Source: SAR202 cluster bacterium bin22 (GTDB taxonomy: Bacteria; Chloroflexota; Dehalococcoidia; Lucifugimonadales; UBA3495). From it: DNA of 57,644 nucleotides. Location: the NCBI GenBank assembly GCA_002238505.1, contig MPMM01000023.1:1-57644 (forward strand). Reading direction: 5' to 3'. Below, piece after piece: positions 1 through 8,121 of this stretch. Positions within the stretch are counted from its first letter, which is position 1. Each line of letters starts with the position of its first letter. Below the pieces are notes generated by a model. That model was given only the letters and a program-made list of their open reading frames with translations, was not told the origin of the DNA and searched no databases. The position numbers were made by a program, and so were the translations under genes.

Positions 1-1432
1 AGATGTGCTGGTCAGAGGCTACGTAAATGAGGTGGTGATCAGCTGCGGCGCCGAGATCATTGCCAGGCACCCCCGCTCCTGCGAGAAGGACGACTTCGTC
101 CTCGATCCCATCCACTACCTGCCCCTGTTGGAACGGAAGACCGCCGCCCTGGACCAGGCCGCGCCCCTGCAGGGGTAGGCGAGTACCGGACGTTGCGCCG
201 CCTGCTGGAGTCCAGGATGGGTCGCAGGGGCAAGCGGGAATTCGTCCAGGTTCTGCGGCTCCTGGAAACCTTCTCTCACCAGGAGGTCCATTGGGCAGTG
301 CAGGACGCCCTGCGGCTGGGAGCCATCAGCTTCGACGCCGTGAAGCACCTGCTGCTGTGCCGTATCGAAGGACGACCCCCCAGGCTCGATCTGGACCTCT
401 ATCCCTACCTGCCCCATGTCACCGTCAAGACCACCAGCACCACGGATTACATGGCTCTGCTGCCGGGGAGGGCGGCATGACCAGCAAGTCAACGCTGCTC
501 CTGGAGCACCATCTCAAAGAACTACTAAAGGAACTACGGCTGCCCACCTTCCTCAGGGAGTACCGCAAGCTGGCCGCCCAGTGCGCCGCCGAGGGCACTG
601 ATCACCCTGACTACCTGCTGCGTCTCGCTGAACTGGAACTCATCGACCGTCACCAGCGCATGGAAGAGCGCCGCAAAGTCACCAGAGTCGTGCCGCCGGT
701 TTCCCCGCCGTAAAGAGGCTCGACACCTTCGACTTCCTGGCCATTCCTTCGGTGAACAAGGCCCTGGTCATGGAACTGGCCCGGTGTGAATACGTCGAGC
801 GGCGGGAGAACGTCATCGCCGTCGGCAACAGCGGCACCGGCAAGACCCACATCGCCCTGGGCCTGAGTCTGGCTACCTGCCAAAAGGGAATGTCGGTGGG
901 CTTCACCACCGCCGCCGACCTGGCCCACGAACTGTTGGAGGCCCGGGACGACCGTCGTCTGCTCAATCTGCAGCGGCAACTGGCCCGCCTCCGGCTGCTG
1001 ACCATCGACGAACTGGGCTTCGTTCCCCTCGCCACCACCGGGGCAGAACTCCTCTTCGAGGTCTTCAGCCAGCGCTACGAACGGGGCTCCCTCCTGGTCA
1101 CCACCAACCTCCCCTTCGACGAGTGGACCACAGTCTTCGGCTCAGAACGGTTCACCGGGGCGCTGCTGGACCGCCTCACCCACCACGTCCACATCCTGGA
1201 GATGAACGGCGACAGCTACCGGCTTAAGGGTGGCTGGCAGGAGGCCGCATCCCAGCAGACTGCCCAGAAGGCGTCTAGCCCCTGCCAGAACGGCTCCCCC
1301 TTACCCCCGGTCACTGCCCCGCGGCAGGACATTTCCCATGAGCAATTGGCGTGGACATTTATGCTGGCCAGTTACGTCAGGTGGTACACTTTCCTGCCGC
1401 CACAATGGTCCACTATTCCCCCGCCCTTGACA
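1..1432 (+). mobile_element. Right part of an IS21-family insertion sequence
   Basis: Both IS21 genes, istA and istB, are present in order and overlapping. Downstream of istB, 1350-1432 holds several related short stretches (gtggacattt, gtggtacact, atggtccact) and ends in TTGACA at 1427-1432. This resembles the multiple terminal repeats of IS21 ends. The left end lies before the window. The right end falls one base before the ATG of the DUF4157 gene. The exact border is inferred, because the left end and a target duplication cannot be seen. Confidence 0.6.
2..480 (+). pseudogene. istA: IS21-family transposase IstA, C-terminal part, frameshifted and cut by the window edge
   Basis: IstA is the DDE transposase of IS21-family elements and works together with the IstB ATPase. 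From base 2 the reading ends in HYLPLLERKTAALDQAAP and meets a stop at 176-178. The homologous C-terminus (YRTLRRLLESRMG, then LLETF, DALRLGAISFDAVKH, RIEGRPPRLDLDLYPYLP) continues in the next frame up to the TGA at 478-480. The break is therefore a frameshift near 170-180 rather than a natural end. The TGA overlaps the istB start (ATGA), the usual IS21 arrangement. The family assignment rests on the conserved C-terminal motifs. A sequencing error cannot be excluded, but istB is broken too, so decay is more likely. Confidence 0.8.
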
Positions 1433-1519
1433 GATGGCCGAAGCTTCCAACGTCCGGACCCGGCAGGTAGTCGAGCGGGCCGTCTCCGCAAGAGGCGGCG
1501 TAGTCGAACGTGGAATTGA
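477..1519 (+). pseudogene. istB: IS21-family helper ATPase IstB, frameshifted
   Basis: IstB is the AAA+ ATPase that assists IS21 transposition. The ATG at 477 opens MTSKSTLLLEHHLKEL and runs to MEERRKV. The frame then closes at 713, while the homologous sequence (FPAVKRLDTFDFLAIP, then VNKALVMELARCEYV) continues two bases out of phase, placing a frameshift at about 680-705. The downstream part has a Walker A (GNSGTGKTH), a Walker B-like LLTIDELGF and the family motifs TTNLPFDEW and RLTHHVHILEMNGDSYRLK. After DSYRLK the frame lacks the usual nearby stop and reads through the element end to 1519, so the C-terminus is also abnormal. The element is probably not autonomous now. Confidence 0.82.
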
Positions 1520-1796
1520 AAATGCCATCCGCCACGCCAGGGGCGGCGGTCGCTCCCTGCCCGGAACCCTGCGGGCAGAATTGGAACGCGCTTTCGGCGC
1601 CGATTTCAATGGCGTGAAAATCCATACCGGCCCCGTTCCCGATCGCCTGAATCACTATCTGGGGTCTGCGGCCTTCACTATCGGGAAGGACATATTTTTC
1701 AGGAAGGGATACTATCGGCCAGACAATAATCGCGGCCGGGAAATCCTGGCCCATGAGCTTACTCATGTAATCCAGCAGGGGCACGGCAAAGCCTGA
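1434..1796 (+). CDS. DUF4157 (eCIS core domain) protein
   Basis: This 120-aa protein is almost entirely a DUF4157/eCIS-core domain. A lead of about 40 residues precedes GRSLPGTLRAELERAFG, then DFNGVKIHTG, LGSAAFTIGKDIFF and the C-terminal HELTHVIQQG. The HExxH motif in HELTH is the zinc-metallopeptidase-like signature of the family. Family knowledge: DUF4157 proteins are enriched around extracellular contractile injection systems and polymorphic toxins and are often the N-terminal part of cargo. Here the protein stops just after the motif, so no toxin domain is attached. The ATG lies one base after the end of the IS21 remnant, so the native 5' end or promoter may have been lost, and no clear ribosome site is visible. 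The two large genes downstream fit an eCIS-linked locus. Confidence 0.8.
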   Translation: MAEASNVRTRQVVERAVSARGGVVERGIENAIRHARGGGRSLPGTLRAELERAFGADFNGVKIHTGPVPDRLNHYLGSAAFTIGKDIFFRKGYYRPDNNRGREILAHELTHVIQQGHGKA

Positions 1797-1914
1797 TTTC
1801 ATCTGAAAGCCTCTGAGCGGTGCAAGAAACCCTGGGGACTTGCCAGTTTCCCGATGCCAGCCTGACACCTATCTGAAATATCGGACCCGTTTCAGGGTCA
1901 CACAACCATAACCT

Positions 1915-4212
1915 ATGCCCGACACATTCAGTCTGAAGTTAACTCCATCAATCCTTGAAGTAATGCCTGGCCAGGAAGTTGAGGCATTGGTGGAAGTTGA
2001 GAACACTGGCCACATACTGGATGTCTATACTATAGAAGTTACCGGCCTCCGGCCGTCGTGGCCCAGCCTTTCCGAACGGAGCTTTTCCGTCTTCCCTGGT
2101 GACAGGGCTACCGTAGTTCTGGAATTGCACCCGCCGGACGAACCCAACACCATTGCTGGCACTTATGAATTTTCCGTTGAGGTGTCGTCCCAGTTCTATC
2201 CAGGGGAACATGTTTCCATATCAGGGCAGCTTGTGGTCCTGCCCGTTTACTCCTTCTTCCATGACCTGCATCCCTCCAGAGTGAAAGGCGCTGAAGGAAA
2301 GTTTACCAACACCATCAGTAACACCGGAAACGCCGACCTCAGTTTTAGCCTGCAGGGAGAAACTCCCGATGACTCTTGTGAATTTCTGATCCGGCCCAAC
2401 CCTGCGAGGGTCCCACCCCAGGAAACTTTGGAAGTCGCAATTCTTGCCAAACCCACCCGGCGTCGCTGGCTGGGGAAAGACAAGATTTTAAACATTACGT
2501 TCACTGTTACTCCCGAACAGGCCCCGCAAGTGGTGACTTTTGCCGCCCAGTTGGAAGCGATCCCCAGGGTGCGCTTATGGCACTTGGCGGCAACTGCAAT
2601 ATTTCTGGTGTTTCTGTCGATATTGGGCTATTCAGGCTACTGGGCTGCCTTCGAAAGGGAAGACCTCACGTATTTTAGACAGGAAACCTGGCCCGTGGAG
2701 CTAAAGACTTTTGGCGCTGCCCATGGGGTAGTTTATTCCATCCTCTTTCGCGTCCAGCCTGGGGAAGGTGTAGAGGAAGTCAGTCCCCTTCCCCTTCACC
2801 TGCGAGCAAGCGTGACTTGGCCGGATACTGGAGATGTACCGAAGAGCCTGGCGCTGATCCTCAGAGACCCTTCGGGCCATTGCTGGGAACACCGACATCT
2901 GGCAAGGACTGCCGGACCTGTACAGTTCCCCCTCTTCAGTGGCGGTACGCCATGCGGGAGCATCGAATTCAACAGGCTGCTGCTGGACCACGGCCATGAA
3001 CCGGTAAGGCCTGCGAAGTATGCACCCCAGATCGTGGTATTTGACGAAGCTATTGCGGATCACAGCCATGTACATATTGAACCGGTTGACCAGTATTGCG
3101 TCAGGAAGGATGGCACCGTGATTTTCGACGGCAAGAAACCCAGACTGGCTGCTGCCCACGGAACTTCTTCCGACGACGAAACTGACTACTGGACCATGTA
3201 CCTGATCAACAGCAACGACTACCAGGAATACGAGGAACCCCCCCAGGTCGCAATACGGCTGAAGGGCTCTGTCCTGGACAAGGGTAAAACCGTAAGGGAC
3301 AGAAATTACGAACTGCAGGTAATCGCAGTGCCAAGGGAGGGGACTCCTTTACCGGCCAGCGACGAAACCACCTGTGAGATTGAATGGGACGATCATGCGA
3401 GACTGGGAACAGACGGAAGGTTGATAGGAGGGGACATATACGTTAAGGGTCTGGAGTTTTGTTTAAGGTCAGACCCCAATTGTGAATCCGAGAGTGTCGA
3501 ACCGGAGTACACGCCTGAGGGCACGAGTGAACTTCACATCCTGAAGAATCATGCCGACCCATGCCTGAGGTTGGGTCAGGTACAACTTGACGAAGCTGCC
3601 CGGGGAAGTGTCGGCCCCGCTATGGTTTGCGGGGATCTCTTATGGGAGCAGGGCCAGGACGACACCGGCACGAGCGCCTTTGTAGTCCTCCGGGACCCCC
3701 GAGGCAATTGCTGGTCTACCCTTGAAAGCAAGACGGTGCAGGAATTAGACCAGCCGACGCCCTTCGCCTTTGAGATCGAGGAAGGCTTGCCCTGTGAGGA
3801 AGTTATTCGCGAGGAAGTGTTGTGGTACCTGATTAACTGGTTCCCTACTGATGGAGGCCTGCCCCGCTCCGCAATTTATAAATCACCGGTGGAGCCCCTG
3901 GTGAAGCTGTGTGTGGTAGATGCAACAGACGCAGAGTCTCACCTGGTATTCGAAGATACAACGGTCATTCCTCAGGTACGGCCCCATACTTATCCATCTA
4001 CAACTGAAGGTTGGCACCTGTTCGTCATCAACGGCTCAATCTACAACACCGAAGTTTCTGCGGGTCACGAGTTTGCCCCTCGCGTCTCCTTGCACGTCAC
4101 GGGAGACGAACGCTGGAGGGTAACTCTGGCTGACCCTGCTCCTTCGAGGAACGGAATGCCCAGCCCCATAGCGCCATGTTCGGAGAGTAACGGGGAGTTA
4201 TCCAGTGGATAG
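1915..4212 (+). CDS. Large membrane-anchored protein with Ig-like N-terminus, eCIS-neighbourhood type (paralog 1)
   Basis: 765 aa. Residues 1-110 and 112-215 look like two beta-sandwich modules (EVEALVEVENTGHILDVY, then FPGDRA, AGTYEFSVEVSS). One hydrophobic segment at about 221-243 (WHLAATAIFLVFLSILGYSG) follows, then about 510 residues. There is no signal peptide, so the N-terminal part is probably cytoplasmic and the C-terminal part outside. The C-terminal region contains two copies of one module: an LRASVTW or CGDLLW start, then ILRDPSGHCW or VLRDPRGNCW, then TPCG or LPCE, a third Cys (YCV or KLCV) and WTMYLIN or WHLFVIN. It is the tandem paralog of the next gene. Similar N-terminal Ig plus TM proteins, annotated hydrolytic protein, accompany Streptomyces contractile injection clusters (recalled, not searched). 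No catalytic motif was recognised. Confidence 0.75.
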   Translation: MPDTFSLKLTPSILEVMPGQEVEALVEVENTGHILDVYTIEVTGLRPSWPSLSERSFSVFPGDRATVVLELHPPDEPNTIAGTYEFSVEVSSQFYPGEHVSISGQLVVLPVYSFFHDLHPSRVKGAEGKFTNTISNTGNADLSFSLQGETPDDSCEFLIRPNPARVPPQETLEVAILAKPTRRRWLGKDKILNITFTVTPEQAPQVVTFAAQLEAIPRVRLWHLAATAIFLVFLSILGYSGYWAAFEREDLTYFRQETWPVELKTFGAAHGVVYSILFRVQPGEGVEEVSPLPLHLRASVTWPDTGDVPKSLALILRDPSGHCWEHRHLARTAGPVQFPLFSGGTPCGSIEFNRLLLDHGHEPVRPAKYAPQIVVFDEAIADHSHVHIEPVDQYCVRKDGTVIFDGKKPRLAAAHGTSSDDETDYWTMYLINSNDYQEYEEPPQVAIRLKGSVLDKGKTVRDRNYELQVIAVPREGTPLPASDETTCEIEWDDHARLGTDGRLIGGDIYVKGLEFCLRSDPNCESESVEPEYTPEGTSELHILKNHADPCLRLGQVQLDEAARGSVGPAMVCGDLLWEQGQDDTGTSAFVVLRDPRGNCWSTLESKTVQELDQPTPFAFEIEEGLPCEEVIREEVLWYLINWFPTDGGLPRSAIYKSPVEPLVKLCVVDATDAESHLVFEDTTVIPQVRPHTYPSTTEGWHLFVINGSIYNTEVSAGHEFAPRVSLHVTGDERWRVTLADPAPSRNGMPSPIAPCSESNGELSSG

Positions 4213-4268
4213 GGCATTTCATTACACGCGCCGACCAACCGGATACAGCCTGGGAAGTAGAATTTGTA

Positions 4269-6473
4269 ATGTCTGACCTGATAGGGGTTTCCTGTACTCC
4301 TACAGAAATGCGAGTGACGCCGGGCGAGGAAACCCTGGCTTTTGTGGAGGTGCAAAACCTCGGCAGGGTTGTGGATGCCTACGCCATCGATGTAGAGGGT
4401 TCAGCGTCCAGTTGGTTAACGCTGGGGCAAGAATCCGTTTCTCTCTTCCCCGGAGACGCTGAGTCTGTCGGACTAACATTCCACATTCCACCCGGCAGTG
4501 AAGCCCTGGCAGGAACTTACTGGTTGAATATCGCCGTCTCCTCCAGCGTGTTCCCTGGAGAAGAGACCACAGTGCAGCACTCCATACAGGTGGAACAGGT
4601 CAGAGACTACAACGCCAGGATTCGCCCCGAACTGGTCGCCGCCCCGAGGGGGGAGTATTCAATTTCGGTGACCAATTCTGGAAATATCGATATTACGCTG
4701 GACCTGGATGGCATCGACCCTGAAGGTCTTTGCAGGTGCGCATTCAATCCCAATCCATTGACGGTAGCCCCCGGGGAGTCCAATGATTCCAGGGTCCTGG
4801 TTCACCCCAGACGCAGGCCTATCGTAGAACCGGCCCGTCCGTACGACCTTACTATTAACCTGAATCCCCGGGAGCGTGGCGAACGCATTTCTCTGAACGC
4901 CCGATTGGAGGCTTCCCCTTTTGCCCGGAAATGGTATTTCCCTGCGGCTCTCCTGGTGCTTTTGCTGATGGCATGGTTCTCGTACTCCGTTTATTGGCTT
5001 GCACTGGAAAGAGACGACCTGACCTATCTTAGACAGGAAAAGTGGGATGATTTTTCAGAGACTGCCGCCGTAAAACACGGGCACATCGGGTCGTTTAACT
5101 TCGAGATCGCTTCGGTTCGGCACGGGCTTATACCCTCTCCACCTCCCATTGGCTTAAGAGGCAACGTAACTTGGCCGGACACCGGAGATGTGCCGCCTAC
5201 ATTAGGCGTAATTGTTCGCGACCCCGAAGGGAATTGCTGGGGACCTCTGTTGATTGACAAGACCGGCGACCCTTTCCACTTCCCGGTACACGACGGAGGG
5301 ATTCCCTGTCCCCAGCTCGAATATAAGTGGTTCCTGATGGACGTTTCGCAACCTGAAGAGCCCATCCCTGCCGAGTACATATCGGGAGTTCCCCTGACCG
5401 AGTATTGCGTCAGGGACGTCGAGAAAAATCCCGTAGCAAAATTCTTCGAGGACGGCAGCTTTCAAACGCCCTATCGATTGAGCGACGATTACAGCGGTCC
5501 AGCGACATCCTTAGCTGGGTTGCAGGCTCTGAGAGAGCAGATATGGGCCATATACGTGGTGAATCCCCATCCCGAAGGACAATGGCCTGTTGCACCGGAA
5601 ATTACGATCAACCTGAAAGCTGTCCCTCAGGAAGCCCACAGCTGGAAAAAAGACCAGACCTACTCCGTTGAACGGCTTGAACTGCCCCTCCCACAAGCCG
5701 TGGTACCTCGAGTGCAATGCGGCTGGGACATCGAAATGGACATCCCCCAGGAGGACGGCGGCCTGGAGCATGGGCTGATATACGTACGGAGATTGAATCT
5801 GTTACACCGGCCCCCAGGCGATGAGGCCGGCGGAGAGTTGGGGCGAGATACCGGCCACTATGGGTGTCCCAGGGAACGTGAAGATGCCCTGGAGTTACGG
5901 CTGCGCACCGTCTGTGGAGACGTCACCTGGGAACGCATCAGCACTGAAGAGGGCAACGTCACTGCTGACAATGTGTTCATCATATTGCGCCACAACACTG
6001 AAGAGGGGGCACGGTGCTGGAGCCGGGTCGAGCTTCACAGCTCACCTGACAGCGTTGGCACACCTTTCACCTTTGACCTGGTCAATGGTGGCCGCCCCTG
6101 CCATGAAAAACTGGCCGACCCCGAGCAAACTCTGTGGAATCTTATGAATTGGAACACCTTCGAGCCTGCCCGATACCAGGGCGTTCAGCCTCTGGTGAAG
6201 TTTTGCCCGCATGAGAGTGGCCAGGTTCTATTCGACCGGCACTCTGCGGTTCCATACTGGCTGTCTGACAGTTGGGAGCAAAACAGAACCCCTGGCTGGA
6301 CCCTCTATATCTTGAATCCGTCCCCCGACGCCGCACCCCCGAGAGTAACCGTCAAACTGAAGGGCGACCAGTTCTGGATAGCGCACCTACAGGAACTACC
6401 AAATACAACCCTGGGTGACACACCACTGGCGTCAGCCGGTTCTCGCAACTGTCCCGACCCTGTGCAAAATTAG
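4269..6473 (+). CDS. Large membrane-anchored protein with Ig-like N-terminus, eCIS-neighbourhood type (paralog 2)
   Basis: 734 aa, colinear with the previous gene over its whole length. The Ig-like part covers residues 1-215 (AFVEVQNLGRVVDAYAIDVE, then LFPGDAES, AGTYWLNIAVSS), and one TM segment sits at about 222-244. The shared ERDDLTYLRQEKW follows the membrane. Two copies of the cysteine module come next: GNVTWPDTGDVP, VRDPEGNCW, IPCP, EYCV, IWAIYVVN; then CGDVTWE, ARCW, RPCH, KFCP, WTLYILN. The gap to the upstream gene is 56 bp, so they are probably co-transcribed. It ends 70-80 bp before a convergent tRNA-Ala. A weak hairpin (6-bp arms CGTGCT and AGCACG at 6476-6492) follows the stop. 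The function is unknown. A structural or scaffold role next to an injection machine is inferred from context only. Confidence 0.75.
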   Translation: MSDLIGVSCTPTEMRVTPGEETLAFVEVQNLGRVVDAYAIDVEGSASSWLTLGQESVSLFPGDAESVGLTFHIPPGSEALAGTYWLNIAVSSSVFPGEETTVQHSIQVEQVRDYNARIRPELVAAPRGEYSISVTNSGNIDITLDLDGIDPEGLCRCAFNPNPLTVAPGESNDSRVLVHPRRRPIVEPARPYDLTINLNPRERGERISLNARLEASPFARKWYFPAALLVLLLMAWFSYSVYWLALERDDLTYLRQEKWDDFSETAAVKHGHIGSFNFEIASVRHGLIPSPPPIGLRGNVTWPDTGDVPPTLGVIVRDPEGNCWGPLLIDKTGDPFHFPVHDGGIPCPQLEYKWFLMDVSQPEEPIPAEYISGVPLTEYCVRDVEKNPVAKFFEDGSFQTPYRLSDDYSGPATSLAGLQALREQIWAIYVVNPHPEGQWPVAPEITINLKAVPQEAHSWKKDQTYSVERLELPLPQAVVPRVQCGWDIEMDIPQEDGGLEHGLIYVRRLNLLHRPPGDEAGGELGRDTGHYGCPREREDALELRLRTVCGDVTWERISTEEGNVTADNVFIILRHNTEEGARCWSRVELHSSPDSVGTPFTFDLVNGGRPCHEKLADPEQTLWNLMNWNTFEPARYQGVQPLVKFCPHESGQVLFDRHSAVPYWLSDSWEQNRTPGWTLYILNPSPDAAPPRVTVKLKGDQFWIAHLQELPNTTLGDTPLASAGSRNCPDPVQN

Positions 6474-6547
6474 ACCGTGCTCCCAAAGCACGTATCTCTG
6501 ATTTGATTCAATACCAGGGCTTCAATGGACGATGCTGGAAGTGGTGA

Positions 6548-6623
6548 TGGTGGAGGTGAGGGGATTCGAACCCCTGACCCCCTGCTTGCAAAGCAGGTGC
6601 TCTCCCGACTGAGCTACACCCCC
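6548..6623 (-). tRNA. tRNA-Ala (anticodon TGC), CCA encoded
   Basis: Read on the minus strand, the gene folds as a full cloverleaf. The 7-bp acceptor stem is GGGGGTG with CACCTCC (one G-T pair). The D-arm has TAGCTCAGTCGG, the anticodon loop is CTTTGCAAG with anticodon TGC, and the T-arm has GGTTCGAATCC. The terminal CCA is encoded (TGG at 6548-6550 on the plus strand). It sits convergent to the preceding protein genes. Confidence 0.95.
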
Positions 6624-6771
6624 ATTTGAGGACTTCCATTTTATCACGGCCTGCCAGCTTTAATCGATACGACTCTCATTCGACATACAACCCTTGAGCG
6701 GGTATTATATTGCCCAGCAAATCGGGCCATTTCCTGCGCCCGTGTCAACCTGTTTTGTTAAGGAGATTCAC

Positions 6772-7968
6772 ATGCGAGGAGTCGCAATAGTAGCGCCGGT
6801 CCGGACCGCCGTGGCCACCTTTGGCGGAGGGTTGCGTGGCGTATCTGCAGCCGATCTGGCATCTCTGGTAATCAAGGAATCAGTTGAACGCAGCGGCATC
6901 GACCCCGCAAAGCTGGACGATGTCATCCTGGGTTGCGGCTACCCGAGCGGCGAAAATCCGGCCATCGGTCGCCTGGCTGGCCTCAAGGCGGACCTGCCCA
7001 TCGAGGTGCCCGGCTACCAATTGGACCGCCGCTGTTCCTCGGGTCTGCAGGCGATCCTCAACGCCGCCATGCTGGTGCAGACGGAAAACGCCGATGCCGT
7101 AGTGGCCGGCGGCGTCGAGAGCATGAGCAATGCCGAATACTACGTCAACGAGGCTCGCTGGGGCGGCCGGTTCGGATCGCAGACCTTCCACGACCGCCTG
7201 GTGCGGGCGCGGGAGACCATCTCTCCGGAGGAGCGGTTCGGGTACATCTCCGGAATGGTGGAGACCGCCGAGAACCTGGCCAAGCAGTACGAAATTTCCC
7301 GCCAGGAACAGGATGAGTACGCCCTGCGCAGCCACCAGCGCGCCGTAGCCGCGGTGGAAGCCGGCAGGTTTGACCAGGAAATTGTGGGAGTGCCCATTCC
7401 CCAGCGACGGGGCGACCCGGTTGACTTTGTTAAGGACGAGAATCCCCGTGCCGACACCAATATGGAAGCCCTGGGACGCCTGCGGCCGGTGATGCCCGAC
7501 GGCACCGTCACCGCCGGAAACGCCAGCAGCCAGAACGACGCAGCCTCGGTGTGCCTGGTGGTGGCCGAGGACAAGGTGGAAGAACTGGGCGTAACCCCCA
7601 TGGCCTACCTGAGGGGCTGGGCCGTTACAGGTTGCCACCCCGCGTATATGGGTATCGGACCTGTTCCTTCAGTGAACAAGGTGATGGGCAAGATTGGCAT
7701 GTCCGTGGAGGACATGGACCTGATCGAGTTGAACGAGGCCTTCGCTGCCCAGGTGCTTTCTGTTTTGAGGGAGTGGAAACTGCCCAACGAGGACAACCTG
7801 AACGTAAACGGATCGGGCATTTCCCTGGGGCATCCCATTGCCGCCACGGGCGCCCGCATCCTGGCCACTTTGCTGCACGAAATGGAGCGGCGCGACGCTC
7901 AATTCGGACTGGAAACCATGTGCGTGGGAGGCGGTCAGGGCGTGGCCGCAGTCTTCGAACGGCGTTAG
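6772..7968 (+). CDS. Thiolase (acetyl-CoA acetyltransferase)
   Basis: 398 aa. Thiolases catalyse reversible Claisen condensation or cleavage of beta-ketoacyl-CoA in fatty-acid and related CoA metabolism. The N-terminal nucleophile is Cys88 in DRRCSSGLQAI. The C-terminal signatures are NVNGSGISLGHPIAATG (catalytic His) and CVGGGQGVA (second Cys). GGVESMSNAEYY is also typical. The ATG at 6772 is chosen because TTAAGGAG lies about 9 bp upstream. An upstream in-frame start at 6694 lacks a ribosome site and would add a non-homologous leader. Whether it is biosynthetic or degradative cannot be decided from sequence. The co-directional GMC oxidoreductase and nearby CoA-transferase suggest use of organic acids or alcohols. 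Confidence 0.93.
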   Translation: MRGVAIVAPVRTAVATFGGGLRGVSAADLASLVIKESVERSGIDPAKLDDVILGCGYPSGENPAIGRLAGLKADLPIEVPGYQLDRRCSSGLQAILNAAMLVQTENADAVVAGGVESMSNAEYYVNEARWGGRFGSQTFHDRLVRARETISPEERFGYISGMVETAENLAKQYEISRQEQDEYALRSHQRAVAAVEAGRFDQEIVGVPIPQRRGDPVDFVKDENPRADTNMEALGRLRPVMPDGTVTAGNASSQNDAASVCLVVAEDKVEELGVTPMAYLRGWAVTGCHPAYMGIGPVPSVNKVMGKIGMSVEDMDLIELNEAFAAQVLSVLREWKLPNEDNLNVNGSGISLGHPIAATGARILATLLHEMERRDAQFGLETMCVGGGQGVAAVFERR

Positions 7969-8121
7969 ACTTTCCTGTCCACGAATGGGCGGAAATACTC
8001 ACAAACAGTCTTTCATCAGAGAAAGAAAAAATAGTGGGAATCAGCGCTCATTCGTGGATAAAACAGCCTTTGTGGTTCTTCGTACCCCTTCGCGGGTGAC
8101 AAGTGAAATTGGGAGGGAAGT

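Noticed and set aside
7978-8058. 10-bp inverted repeat (TCCACGAATG and CATTCGTGGA) between thiolase and GMC genes
   Set aside because: The arms are about 60 bp apart with no T-run, element ends or gene. It could be chance or a remnant, and is not enough to name.
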